From positions 210,384 to 274,383 of the forward strand of contig NZ_JAPFGP010000009.1 of NCBI RefSeq assembly GCF_026241155.1: a stretch of 64,000 bases of DNA, read 5' to 3'. This document shows, piece after piece, positions 1 to 9,112 of the stretch (positions are counted from its first letter, which is position 1; every line of letters begins with the position of its first letter). Below the pieces are notes generated by a model that saw only the letters and a list, made by a program, of their open reading frames with translations, was not told where the DNA came from and did not search any database. This DNA comes from Paucibacter sp. PLA-PC-4 (GTDB taxonomy: Bacteria; Pseudomonadota; Gammaproteobacteria; Burkholderiales; Burkholderiaceae_C). The position numbers and the translations under genes were made by a program.

Positions 1-1
1 A

Positions 2-1984
2 GCCTTGATCGCCGTGCGCGCGCCCGAGCTGGCCGCAGCACTTGAGCTGCTCGATGCGCAGTGGCTGAACCCGCTGCAGGCCCGGGGTCGCCTCAGCCTC
101 TACCAGCGCCAGCGCCTGCAACAGGCGCTGCGGGTGGCCGGGCTGCGCGCGCTGTGGGGCGGCGCGACGCTGGCCGGGCCGCAGCTGCAGGGGCTGATAC
201 AGGCCCTGATCCAAGCCCATGCCCAGTTGCTGGGCCCGGGCTGGCACGCGCTGGCTGCCGGCCTGCCCCGGCCAACACGGCCCCGCTCGGCGCTGACCCG
301 GCAGCTGCTGCAGGCGCTGTGGCCCGACAGCGTCGATGGCCCCTCTCCCACCGTCACGCCGCGGCAGCGCCGACGCAGCCCGCTGCTGGCCGCCGCGCTG
401 GCGCAGCTGGACGAGGCCTTGAACAGCGGCCGAGCCCAGGACGGCGAGCGGCTGCAGCGCCTGCTGCTGGGCCTGGCTCAGCAGCTGCCGCTGGAGCTGC
501 CGCTGCTGCTGCGCGCCTGGGCCCGCGAGGGCTGGCGCCGGCGCGGCTGGGCCGCCAGCCTGGCGCCGGCCAGCCTCGGGCTGGTGATGCATCTGATGCA
601 GGCCTCCGAGCCCGCCAGCGCCGCCGCGACCTTGAGGGTGCCGTCCAGCGCGCCGAGCTGGATGGAGTCGCTGCGCCAGTTCGCGCTGCGCATGCTGGCG
701 CGACCGGGCAGCCCGCCGCTGACCCTCAGCGCTCTGCAGCAGCATCTGCTGGACCACAGCCTGCAGGCCCTGGCCGAGACCGGCCGCCTGCCGCAGACCC
801 ATGCCGGCTGGCAGACGCTGTGGCAGCAGGGCTGGCAGCGCCTGCAGCAGGACGGCGCCGGACCGGCCGCAGCCGCAACCGAGCCCGCGCCGGACTGGGG
901 AAGCCAGCTCGACGCCTTGCTGGCCGCCGCGCCGCAGCGCTGGAGCGCGGCCCAGCGTCTGCAGTTCAGCCGACTGCTGGAGCGCGAGTCCGATGCCGAA
1001 CGCTGGCTGGCCCGCTACCGTCCGGCCCAGCGCTGGGTCTTGCTGAACCAGGCGGCCGGTGGCGAGGCGGCGACCTTGCAGGGCTGCAGCAGCCTGCTGC
1101 AGCGGGCCTTGCAGGTGCTGCAGCCGCAGGCCAAGGCGGCCGAGACCGAGCGCCAGCACTGGCGCTGGCTGCTGCGACCGCTGTTGCTCGAGGGCCAGGC
1201 GGCACGGCCCGAGACCCTGGTGCGCCGCTGGGCGATGCAGCTGCACCGCGCGCTGCCGCAGGGCTCGCTGGCACGCTGTTTCGCGCGGCTGGACCGGGTA
1301 CTGGCGGGCCTGAGCGCCTGGGCCGACCCGGTGCTGGCGCGGCTGCGCCAGGGCCTGCGGCGAGCGCCCAGCCGGGCCGAACACTATGAGCTGGGTTTGC
1401 GGGCGGATCGGCCCGCAGCCGTGCCGCCGGCCAGACCCGACCCCGTCGATGCCGGCAGCCCGATCTACATCGCCGATGCCGGCCTGGTGATGCTGGCCGC
1501 CTATGCCGAGCGCCTGTTCGGCCGGCTGGCGCTGCTGGAGGCCGGGCGCTTCAAGAGCCCGGCCGCACAAAGCCTGGCGGTCGCCGCGCTGGGCTATCTG
1601 GCCGCCGGCCATGAAATCGGCAATGGAGTCGGCAGCGAGGCCCAGCAAGTGCTGGCCAAGCTCTTGTGCGGCGTGCCGCCGGCCCAGGTGCTGCCGGCGC
1701 CCGAGCCGCTGGGCGAGGAACGGCGCGCGCTGCTGGATGCCTTGCTGAGCGCGGTGATTGCGCACTGGAGGGCGGTGGGCAACACCTCGGTCGAGGGCCT
1801 GCGCCAGAGCTTTCTGCGCCGCGGCGGGCGCCTCACGCGCAAGCCCGGCGATGCGGACGAGCAGGCCTGGCGGCTGCTGGTCGAACCCAAGCCCTTCGAC
1901 CTCCTGCTGGACCGTCTGCCCTGGTCCTTCGCGACCCTCAAGCTGCCCTGGATGCAAGGAGTGCTGCATGTCGACTGGCGATAG
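2..1984 (+). CDS. Contractile injection system tape-measure-family protein (5' end outside window)
   Basis: The frame is open to the left edge, so the true start probably lies upstream; the first in-frame start candidate is a TTG at 5. About 660 residues are visible. The protein is rich in Leu, Ala, Arg and Gln and mostly helical. Its C-terminus carries the block typical of the eCIS tape-measure family (CIS_TMP): a GGxLT segment, WRLLVEPKPFDLLLDRLPWS, then LPWMxxxLxVxW. That ending, and the AAA+ ATPase that follows with a 17-base overlap, are the main basis for the call. In known eCIS particles this family is thought to set or cap the inner tube inside the sheath. The C-terminal match is seen; the role is from family knowledge. 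The N-terminal two thirds show only low-complexity helical sequence. Confidence 0.75.
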   Translation, partial: ALIAVRAPELAAALELLDAQWLNPLQARGRLSLYQRQRLQQALRVAGLRALWGGATLAGPQLQGLIQALIQAHAQLLGPGWHALAAGLPRPTRPRSALTRQLLQALWPDSVDGPSPTVTPRQRRRSPLLAAALAQLDEALNSGRAQDGERLQRLLLGLAQQLPLELPLLLRAWAREGWRRRGWAASLAPASLGLVMHLMQASEPASAAATLRVPSSAPSWMESLRQFALRMLARPGSPPLTLSALQQHLLDHSLQALAETGRLPQTHAGWQTLWQQGWQRLQQDGAGPAAAATEPAPDWGSQLDALLAAAPQRWSAAQRLQFSRLLERESDAERWLARYRPAQRWVLLNQAAGGEAATLQGCSSLLQRALQVLQPQAKAAETERQHWRWLLRPLLLEGQAARPETLVRRWAMQLHRALPQGSLARCFARLDRVLAGLSAWADPVLARLRQGLRRAPSRAEHYELGLRADRPAAVPPARPDPVDAGSPIYIADAGLVMLAAYAERLFGRLALLEAGRFKSPAAQSLAVAALGYLAAGHEIGNGVGSEAQQVLAKLLCGVPPAQVLPAPEPLGEERRALLDALLSAVIAHWRAVGNTSVEGLRQSFLRRGGRLTRKPGDADEQAWRLLVEPKPFDLLLDRLPWSFATLKLPWMQGVLHVDWR

Positions 1985-3317
1985 CACCGCATTGCAGGCC
2001 CGGGCCTTGGCGCAGGAGCTGGACTGGCTGGGCCAGGTTCTGAGCCTGCGGCTGGAGCAGCATTTCCAGCAGAGCGAGGCCGGTTTTGAGGTTGCGGCGG
2101 CACCGCCCGGTCTGCCGCCGGGCAGCGAGCTGGCACGCCTGATCGAGAGCTTGCAGCTGGGGCCGGCCGAGCGGGCGGTGCTGGCCCTGGCCCTGCTGCC
2201 GCATCTGCGCCCGGCCGCGCTGGATCTGCTGTTCATGCGCAACAGCAATCTGGAGCGCGGCTTCACCGAGTTCGGCGGCGTCAAGGGCCAGGCCCATGGC
2301 GGCTTTCTGCCGACCGGCGAGACCGCCGCCTTTCTGATCGCCGGCGAGGATTTGCAGCGCCGCATCGCGCTGCTGGCGCTGTTCGATGCCGAGCACGCGT
2401 TCGCGCGCCAGGGTCTGCTGAAGCTGGACCATCCGGCCGGCGGCGAGCCCCAGCTCAGCGGCGCGCTGCAGCTCAGCGCCGAGGCGCTGCAGCGTCTGAG
2501 CACCGGGGTCTGGCACAAGCCCGACTACAACGCGCAGTTCCCGGCCAAGCTGATCACCAGTCCGCTGGGCTGGGACGATCTGGTGCTGGCGCCCGAGGTG
2601 ATGGACGAGGTGAACCAGGTCTGCACCTGGATGCGCGAGGGCCAGCGTCTGATGCAGGACTGGGGCCTGGCGCGTGCGCTCAAGCCCGGCTACCGGGCGC
2701 TGTTCTACGGACCGCCCGGCACCGGCAAGACCCTGACCGCGACGCTGATCGGCCAGGCCGCGCAGGTGGACGTCTACCGCATCGATCTGTCAATGGTGGT
2801 GTCCAAATACATCGGCGAGACAGAGAAGAATCTGGCCCGGGTGTTCGACCAGGCGCAGAGCCGGCGCTGGGTACTGTTCTTCGACGAGGCCGATGCCTTG
2901 TTCGGCAAGCGCAACAGCAACAACCAGAGCGCCAACGACCAGCATGCGAACCAGGAGATCGCCTACCTGCTGCAGCGGGTCGAGGACTTCCCGGGCACCG
3001 TGATCCTGGCCTCGAATCTGCGCAGCAATATCGACGAGGCGTTCGCGCGGCGCTTCCAGTCGATGATCTATTTCCCGCTGCCCGACGCCGAGCAGCGGCT
3101 GCGGCTGTGGCGCGGCATGCTGGCGCCGCAACGGCTGGCCGTCGATGTCAAGCTGGACGAGATCGCCGAGCGCTACGAGCTCTCGGGCGGTGCGATCGCC
3201 AATGTGCTGCGCTATGCGGCCCTGCTGGCGCTGCGGCGGCACAGCGAGCAGATCGGCGCCGCCGAGCTGCGCCAGGGTCTGGTCAAGGAGTTGCGCAAGG
3301 AAGGGAGGACCTTGTGA
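1968..3317 (+). CDS. AAA+ ATPase of the extracellular contractile injection system
   Basis: 449 residues from ATG 1968, which overlaps the end of the tape-measure gene. I prefer it to upstream in-frame starts because it begins the recognisable protein. An N-terminal helical domain (residues 1-200) precedes one AAA+ module. Walker A GPPGTGKT is at residues 248-255, Walker B LFFDEAD ends near residue 309 (D306, E307), and the arginine-finger region has NIDEAFARRFQ. A single-AAA ATPase of this design is a conserved core gene of eCIS loci (AFP/PVC and relatives), where it is thought to assist assembly or cargo loading. The next gene starts 4 bases before this one stops, so the two are translationally coupled. 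Confidence 0.9.
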   Translation: MSTGDSTALQARALAQELDWLGQVLSLRLEQHFQQSEAGFEVAAAPPGLPPGSELARLIESLQLGPAERAVLALALLPHLRPAALDLLFMRNSNLERGFTEFGGVKGQAHGGFLPTGETAAFLIAGEDLQRRIALLALFDAEHAFARQGLLKLDHPAGGEPQLSGALQLSAEALQRLSTGVWHKPDYNAQFPAKLITSPLGWDDLVLAPEVMDEVNQVCTWMREGQRLMQDWGLARALKPGYRALFYGPPGTGKTLTATLIGQAAQVDVYRIDLSMVVSKYIGETEKNLARVFDQAQSRRWVLFFDEADALFGKRNSNNQSANDQHANQEIAYLLQRVEDFPGTVILASNLRSNIDEAFARRFQSMIYFPLPDAEQRLRLWRGMLAPQRLAVDVKLDEIAERYELSGGAIANVLRYAALLALRRHSEQIGAAELRQGLVKELRKEGRTL

Positions 3318-5695
3318 AGCGCCTCTACCTGCTTTGCGCCCTACTGGCGGCCCTGATGGCGGCATCAGGGGCCGAGGCGCCGGTCATCCCCCCGACCAGC
3401 GCTCCCACCACCACACCCATCAGCGCGCCGGCCCCGGCCGCTTCGCGCGCGCTGAGCCAGTTGCCTCAGCCGCTGCAGCTGGACAGCGCCGCGTTCCGCC
3501 TGCCTGCGGCCCTGCTGGAGCAACCCTATCGCCGCCCGCTGCATGCCCAGGGCGGCCGCCCGCCCTACCGTTTCGAGCTGGCCGGCGGAGAACTTCCCGA
3601 GGGCATCATGCTGTCGCCGCTGGGGGTGCTGCAGGGCACGTCCGACCGGCCGGGCAGCCATCGCTTCACGGTGCGCCTGATCGACGCGCTGGGCGAGCAG
3701 GCGCAGCAGCGCTATCTGCTGGCGGTCGTGCAAGCCCGACCCAAGGCAGCGGCTGCGGGCGCCAGCGCGGCAAGCGGCCCCAAGCCGTTGACGACACTCT
3801 CGGCAGAGGATGCGCTTGCATTGCCGCCGGCACGGCCGCTGGCCCAGGCCTACCGGCTGATGCCGGCGGTGCTGGACATCCTGCTGCCGGCCGAGAGCGC
3901 CGAGGATGGCAGCCTGCCCGCGCCGCTGGCCGAGCCGGCGGCCAGCGCGAGCCAGCCGGCCAGTGCTGGCGGGAGTGCGGGAGGCAGCGCTGCGGCCCTG
4001 CCCCCACTGCCGGTCAGCCTGGGCGCGGAGCAGGCCGAGCAGCTGAAACTGCTGCTCAAGCCGCTGACCGCGCTGGAGTACCCGACGCGCGAGACCTTCG
4101 AGGCCGCACTCGATGCCCGGCTCTGCGCCTACAGCCGCATGCTGAGTCTGCAGTCAGCCGCCAAGCAAGGCCTGACCCCGCCCAGCGAGGCCCAGTTCGC
4201 CGCTGCCTGCCCGCCCGACTGGGCGGCCGTGGCCAAGGCCAAGCCCGTCAGCGGTCCGCCCAGCTGGCAGCAGTTGCCGCAGACCATCATGCCGGCAGCG
4301 CTGCGCCAATGGCTGGTCGAGGCGGCCCGGCACGCGCATGAACTCAAGCTCGACCCGCCCATCGTCTGGGACGGTGGGGGCTGCGGCTGCGTGCGCGAGG
4401 ACCTATCGGGCCAGGTCTATGGCTTCTATCCGCTATGGTGGGCCGAAGGAAAAGCGCAGCAAATCGATTTCAGCCTGCTCAGCCGCATCAGCGTGATGGG
4501 CCTGCCCTTCGGGGACGACCTCGCACCGGATGCGCACGAGCGCTGGACCCTGGCCCAGACCAATTTCATTCGCACCGCGCAGCGCCACGGCACGGCGCTG
4601 GACTTGGTGATCTATCGCAATGACTGGCGCTTTCTGCAGGCGCAGCCGCCAGCCGCTCGCGAGGCTCAGATCGAACAGTCGCTGCTGCAGTTGCCGCAGC
4701 AGGCGCGCCGCCTGATTGATGCGCCGCTGCCCGACTGGCTGTCGCGCGCCAAGGCCTGGCTGCCCGGCTTCGGCCAGGCCCAGCATCTGGGCGACGGCAT
4801 CACAATCTTCTTCGACGAGCTGCCGCCCGCCAGCACGCAGCCGCTCTGGCGCCAGGCCTTCAAAGACTTCCATCGCCGCTTCGTGCTGGCGGTGATCGAG
4901 CAATTGCGAGCCAATACCAAGCGCCGGTACACGCTGAACCTGGTGGTAGGCGACCGCCAGCTCGGCGAGCCAGGCGCCGTGGCCGGCTTGTTCGAGCTGC
5001 TGAAGGCGGCAGAGGACCCGCATCTGATCAATGGTCGCATCGAGGAGAGCACCGCCGTCTACAGCAGCGCCACCAACGTTACGCTGCGCGTCATCGTGCT
5101 GCTCAGCGAGCCCAGCTCGCTGAGCAAGAAGCAGCTGCGCGGCCGCGTCGAGGCCGAGCCGGCGCTGCAGGGCATAGACCGGCGCATCTTTCTGCGAAAG
5201 CTCATCCCGGTGATCTCGATCGGCATGCCCGAGGCCGAGAGCCAGCAGTTCGCCGACGACCTGGTGTACTTCGAGGACAACTTTGGCGGCGTTGGCTTCT
5301 GGCCACTACCGATGGCCGGCGAGACCGTCAGCGCCGGCATGAACGCCGCACTGCGCAGCGCCTTCAGCGGCGCCGCCGCCGACGCCGCCACGCGGCCGAT
5401 CTGCGATTGGGCCTGCGAGAACCGCTGGCCGCTGCGCGCCCTCTTCCATCTACTGCTGCTGACCGGCGCTATCTGCCTCGCGCTGCTGCTGTGGAACTGC
5501 GCCTGGCGCGCGCGCTGGGGCCGCTATCTGCCGCTGGGCGGAATCCCGGTGGTGCTGGTCGGCGCGCTGCTCTTGAACTGCGACCCGCAACTGCGCGCCC
5601 TGCGCGACGGCACCGGCCTCATGTGGACCGTGATCGCGATCCTGTTTGTCGCGGCCCTGTGGGCCGTGCTGAAACCGAAGGTGGAGAAGCCATGA
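3314..5695 (+). CDS. Exported membrane protein with Ig-like and GH18-like regions, eCIS-associated
   Basis: 793 residues from GTG 3314, preceded by AGGGAGGA and overlapping the ATPase stop. A signal peptide covers residues 1-22 (KRLYLLCALLAALMAASG). Residues about 65-140 resemble a putative-Ig (He_PIG) fold with PYRFELAGGELPEGI. Low-complexity Ala/Ser linkers follow. Residues about 366-600 read like a glycoside hydrolase 18 barrel: YGFYPLWW at the first strand and DGITIFFDELPP at residues 494-505, where GH18 enzymes have DGxDxDxE. The acidic catalytic positions are not conserved, so it may bind sugar without cleaving it. Three membrane segments lie near the C-terminus (about 707-728, 738-755, 769-788). 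A role in envelope passage or release of the particle is only inference. Confidence 0.6.
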   Translation: MKRLYLLCALLAALMAASGAEAPVIPPTSAPTTTPISAPAPAASRALSQLPQPLQLDSAAFRLPAALLEQPYRRPLHAQGGRPPYRFELAGGELPEGIMLSPLGVLQGTSDRPGSHRFTVRLIDALGEQAQQRYLLAVVQARPKAAAAGASAASGPKPLTTLSAEDALALPPARPLAQAYRLMPAVLDILLPAESAEDGSLPAPLAEPAASASQPASAGGSAGGSAAALPPLPVSLGAEQAEQLKLLLKPLTALEYPTRETFEAALDARLCAYSRMLSLQSAAKQGLTPPSEAQFAAACPPDWAAVAKAKPVSGPPSWQQLPQTIMPAALRQWLVEAARHAHELKLDPPIVWDGGGCGCVREDLSGQVYGFYPLWWAEGKAQQIDFSLLSRISVMGLPFGDDLAPDAHERWTLAQTNFIRTAQRHGTALDLVIYRNDWRFLQAQPPAAREAQIEQSLLQLPQQARRLIDAPLPDWLSRAKAWLPGFGQAQHLGDGITIFFDELPPASTQPLWRQAFKDFHRRFVLAVIEQLRANTKRRYTLNLVVGDRQLGEPGAVAGLFELLKAAEDPHLINGRIEESTAVYSSATNVTLRVIVLLSEPSSLSKKQLRGRVEAEPALQGIDRRIFLRKLIPVISIGMPEAESQQFADDLVYFEDNFGGVGFWPLPMAGETVSAGMNAALRSAFSGAAADAATRPICDWACENRWPLRALFHLLLLTGAICLALLLWNCAWRARWGRYLPLGGIPVVLVGALLLNCDPQLRALRDGTGLMWTVIAILFVAALWAVLKPKVEKP

Positions 5696-6042
5696 AAACC
5701 CTCGCCGCACCGAAAAGCCAGACCACACAACGCGCTGCTGCAGCCGCAGCCCATGCCGGCCCCACTGCAGCCTCGACCAGCCCGCGCCAGAGCGCCCAGG
5801 GCGCCCAGATCGCGCAGTTGCAGGCACTGGGCACCGGCGCGCCGGTGCAGCGGGTCGAAGGCGACCGCAGAACCAAGGGTTTCAACCGCGGCAAGTCGCA
5901 CTCGACCACCACGCCAAGCGGCAAGGTCAAGTCACACAAGCCCGGCAAGGGCCGCGAGGAAGACCCACGCAAGAGCGCCGCCAAGAACCGCCGGCGCGAC
6001 CGCATGCTTGCGGCGAATGTGGCGAATTCGCAGAACAAATAG
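5692..6042 (+). CDS. Small basic eCIS cargo candidate with shared N-terminal motif
   Basis: 116 residues from ATG 5692, overlapping the previous stop in an ATGA. The N-terminal 50 residues are Ala/Gln/Ser-rich and look disordered. Residues 30-43 read SPRQSAQGAQIAQL, and the same pattern recurs at residues 31-44 and 33-46 of the next two genes. The C-terminal half is strongly basic (DRRTKGFNRGKSHS, then KNRRRDRM) and has no family I recognise. Its place between the eCIS core genes and two enzyme-bearing cargo genes suggests a third payload or a small cargo-associated protein. A nucleic-acid-binding tail is possible from the charge alone. The function is unknown. Confidence 0.7.
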   Translation: MKTLAAPKSQTTQRAAAAAAHAGPTAASTSPRQSAQGAQIAQLQALGTGAPVQRVEGDRRTKGFNRGKSHSTTTPSGKVKSHKPGKGREEDPRKSAAKNRRRDRMLAANVANSQNK

Positions 6043-6056
6043 GCGGGAAGCGAAGC

Positions 6057-7781
6057 ATGAAAGCTCGCACGGACGGGACGGCCTTTGACAGGCCACCGCA
6101 CGAACCCGCCAGTCGGCAGCAGACGCAGCTGGGCAAGGCCGCGAGCGGTCCTCGACAGCTGCAGCAAGGTCAGCAGATCGCCCAACTGATGCAGGCAACC
6201 CCGGCGCCCAACAAGACGGGCCTGCCCGACCATCTCCGGAGCGGCATCGAGGCGCTGTCTGGCATGGACATGTCCGCAGTGCGCGTGCATCGAAACTCAG
6301 ACAAGCCGGCATCGCTGCAGGCCCATGCCTATGCGCAGGGCTCAGAGATTCATCTGGGGCCTGGGCAGGAGAAGCACTTGCCGCATGAAGCCTGGCATGT
6401 GGTGCAGCAGGCACAGGGGCGGGTGAGGCCGACGAAGCAGTACACGGGCGTCGCACTGAACGTCGATGAAGGACTGGAGAGAGAGGCGGATCGGATGGGT
6501 GCCAGGGCGAAAGGTGGGCCAGCAGGCGCCGCCCAGCTGGCCCCGCAGGCTGCTCCCGCTGACTCGACGGCCACCTCAGCTCTCGTGGGAACAAAGCCCT
6601 TCCGCTCCCCCCCACAACAGCCGGTCGCGCAGCTGAAACTGAAGAAATTCACGTCGGACAGTGCGCCTGAAAAAATAGATGCTCAGGATAAAGAGCTTTG
6701 GCTGGCCATGAGAAAGGCGCTGCAGGCCTACGAAGTCACGTCGGAACTGAACTTCAATGCGCTGGCCGCCGCCCTCGAACAAATATGGCTGGCTGCCAAG
6801 GCGATCGATAACCATTTCGATGACGAAGATTTCGACGCTCTGCCGGAGGAACGGACCGCTCTGTACGACTGGGCTGCAGCGGGACGCACGGAAACCACCC
6901 GGGAGATGAAGCAAATCATCGCGCATCTGCCGATCCTCAACCCTTCGACGCTCGGTCATTTCAAGGGGGGCAAGATCGCCGAGTTCATCGGCGAGCTCAT
7001 GGAGGACGAACCCGAGATTCCCGGGACCGTCAGCGGTGAAATCAATGGCCAAATCCAAGACATAACAATCGCCTACGAGAATGCACAGGGACGCGCGTTT
7101 ATGCCCGGACAGCCCCCCAAGGTTGAAGATGTGCGGCAGGGCCTGCTGGGCGATTGCTGGCTGTTGGCTCCCCTGATTTCCCTGGTCAATATGGCGCAGG
7201 GCCGAGAACGTATCCGGCAAATGATCCAGCCCAATGACGGGATAGCCGATGTATACACCGTCACCTTGTACCGACCCGACGGTGACGACGGTTTAGAGCC
7301 CTACCCGATCCAGGTTCCGGCGCGGTTTCCCGCCCGACAGGACGATGCCCAGGCCAGTCGGTTCATCTTTTCGTCCGCGGGGCGCCTGGTACCAAGCGGC
7401 GCAGAGACGCAAACCGCCCCCCTCTGGCCCGCTCTGGTAGAAAAGGCATTCGCCAAACACCTTGAGAAAGGATACGCCGGCCTGACCGGCAACACCGGCG
7501 GAGCCACGGCGACCTTCGAAACCATACTTGGCCACGCCGCGCCTACCGATCAACCTCGGGCAGGTCATTTGATGGACAAGGAAAACTTGATCCGGTGCGT
7601 GGCGCAGGGCAAGCTGGTGGTTGTCTCCACGGGAACCCATTACTGGAGCGTCCTGCAGGCTGACGCGAATACCTGCACGCTGCGCAACCCCCATGGTTTC
7701 ACAGAGCAGGACACCTCGTGGGAATCGATGAAGAAATACAAGACCTTTGCAGTCCATGACCTGAACAAAGGTACGGACTGA
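6057..7781 (+). CDS. DUF4157 (eCIS core domain) protein fused to a calpain-like cysteine protease, predicted eCIS effector
   Basis: 574 residues from ATG 6057. Residues 31-44 carry [14 protein letters not shown], the motif shared with its neighbours. Residues about 56-125 are a DUF4157 domain with an HExxH motif (H110, E111, H114 in [11 protein letters not shown]). A helical spacer follows. Residues about 355-574 are a calpain (peptidase C2) domain: Cys367 in [13 protein letters not shown], His528 in GTHYWSV and Asn544 in LRNPHG form the expected triad in the right order. DUF4157 is a known marker of eCIS-associated toxins, and the C-terminal enzyme is taken to be the payload. GC content is lower in the middle of the gene than in the flanking genes, which suggests recent acquisition. 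Target proteins cannot be inferred. Confidence 0.88.
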   Translation: MKARTDGTAFDRPPHEPASRQQTQLGKAASGPRQLQQGQQIAQLMQATPAPNKTGLPDHLRSGIEALSGMDMSAVRVHRNSDKPASLQAHAYAQGSEIHLGPGQEKHLPHEAWHVVQQAQGRVRPTKQYTGVALNVDEGLEREADRMGARAKGGPAGAAQLAPQAAPADSTATSALVGTKPFRSPPQQPVAQLKLKKFTSDSAPEKIDAQDKELWLAMRKALQAYEVTSELNFNALAAALEQIWLAAKAIDNHFDDEDFDALPEERTALYDWAAAGRTETTREMKQIIAHLPILNPSTLGHFKGGKIAEFIGELMEDEPEIPGTVSGEINGQIQDITIAYENAQGRAFMPGQPPKVEDVRQGLLGDCWLLAPLISLVNMAQGRERIRQMIQPNDGIADVYTVTLYRPDGDDGLEPYPIQVPARFPARQDDAQASRFIFSSAGRLVPSGAETQTAPLWPALVEKAFAKHLEKGYAGLTGNTGGATATFETILGHAAPTDQPRAGHLMDKENLIRCVAQGKLVVVSTGTHYWSVLQADANTCTLRNPHGFTEQDTSWESMKKYKTFAVHDLNKGTD

Positions 7782-7851
7782 ATGCCAGGTTTCCGATGAC
7801 AGCTGATCCACGAATACTGAGGCGCAACGCGAAGCGCATGGAAGCTCGCTG

Positions 7852-9084
7852 ATGTCCAACCGCACCACGGCACAACGGGACGCCATCAAGACGAACCTGC
7901 CGGAACGACACGCCCATCGCGGCGCGGCAGCCGGACGATTCGACCAAAGCCCCCGTCAGCTGGACCAGCGCCAGCAGCTCGCGAGTTTGCAGCTGCGCGA
8001 AGACACGCCGGTTCAATGCGTCAGGGTGCAATGGGGTAATCGGGAGATCAATACGCGCGAACTCACACGTGAAGCCCTGCAATCATTGCTGTCCGAGGTT
8101 CAATGGCGTGAGCGAGGCACAGACGTCCAGCTGGCATTAGCCCAGGCGCTAGAGGATGCCGACTACAGCCTTCCGATCGATGACCGAGACCTTGGCCGAG
8201 GCGTCAACGATCAGATGGACTCGCTCAACCAAAGCGGCGATGTGGCCTCGGGCGTCTGGTACGAACATGCCTATCAGCAGCAGTTTCCGCACGCGTGGCG
8301 TCCCGAATTCGAAGGCGGCCATGCGCCCGGCGTTTTCGCGAGGACCGCGCCGATGGACTGGACGCTGCAAGCCGCCCACAGCGCTTCCGCCGCGCTGCAG
8401 GCCTGGCTCGCAGGCCTGACGATCGCCGAGTGCGCCTCGGCTTTGGTCGCCCTGCACCTGGACGCACTGCGCCGCCAACTCGGCGACGTACGCTTCGACG
8501 CCTGCTTCGGCTCGGCCGACGCCCAAGCCGTACCCGAATGCCAGCGCCTGCGCATCAACTGCAATCACGGCGACTGCATCCCTGCGGCACTGCTGAAGGG
8601 CGCCGGCACCACGCCGCAGGGCGCACCGGTGCTAGTGCTCGGTGCCAAGTACTACTTCAAGAACCACGACCACTACCAGCATCGCCACCCCGATGGCGCC
8701 TTCAGCGGCGAGAACGCCGTCTATCTGGGCAACGATCCCCAGAGAGGCGCAATGTGGACCGGCTTCGGCGTAGGCCATGTCAGCACCCTAGAGATGTTCC
8801 AGACTCTGCTGAGCAGCTACAACGCGGCTCGCACGGAGCGCGATTACCGCTCGATCCTTATCGGCTCGGGCATCGCCCGGCAGACGATCGAATCGGAGCA
8901 CACAAAGGGTCACAGCTACTCCGCGCTCTACGCGGCCTGGCACGATGCAATCCATCCGGCCTTCATCAATGCCGAGGCACAGCTGGATCTGCAGCAGTTG
9001 ATGGCCGGCGCTCAGGGCGCACGCGTGGACGGACAAGGCATCTTGCTCGATCTTCGGGCGGTCGAGCGGCTCAAGTATTCGTGA
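7852..9084 (+). CDS. Tgl-type protein-glutamine gamma-glutamyltransferase, predicted eCIS effector
   Basis: 410 residues. Residues 33-46 read SPRQLDQRQQLASL, matching the N-terminal motif of the two preceding genes. The middle of the protein aligns by eye with Bacillus spore-coat transglutaminase Tgl. TIAECASALVALHLDAL (E193-C194) matches the Tgl segment around Glu115-Cys116. KYYFKN near residue 268 and SGENAVYLG (E287) match the Tgl segment containing Glu187. The Tgl His200 position appears to be Phe here, with a His (H309) four residues later. Tgl enzymes form Gln-Lys isopeptide cross-links. Here the enzyme carries a cargo-like N-terminus instead of being a 245-residue stand-alone protein, so a cross-linking toxin delivered by the eCIS is the likely role. 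Confidence 0.8.
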   Translation: MSNRTTAQRDAIKTNLPERHAHRGAAAGRFDQSPRQLDQRQQLASLQLREDTPVQCVRVQWGNREINTRELTREALQSLLSEVQWRERGTDVQLALAQALEDADYSLPIDDRDLGRGVNDQMDSLNQSGDVASGVWYEHAYQQQFPHAWRPEFEGGHAPGVFARTAPMDWTLQAAHSASAALQAWLAGLTIAECASALVALHLDALRRQLGDVRFDACFGSADAQAVPECQRLRINCNHGDCIPAALLKGAGTTPQGAPVLVLGAKYYFKNHDHYQHRHPDGAFSGENAVYLGNDPQRGAMWTGFGVGHVSTLEMFQTLLSSYNAARTERDYRSILIGSGIARQTIESEHTKGHSYSALYAAWHDAIHPAFINAEAQLDLQQLMAGAQGARVDGQGILLDLRAVERLKYS

Positions 9085-9112
9085 GACACCAAGCTCTCGC
9101 TCAAGCGCAGCC

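Noticed and set aside
61..1389. Long plus-strand frame inside the tape-measure gene (442 codons)
   Set aside because: Very Ala/Gly/Pro/Arg-rich, with no motif; a shadow frame typical of GC-rich DNA.
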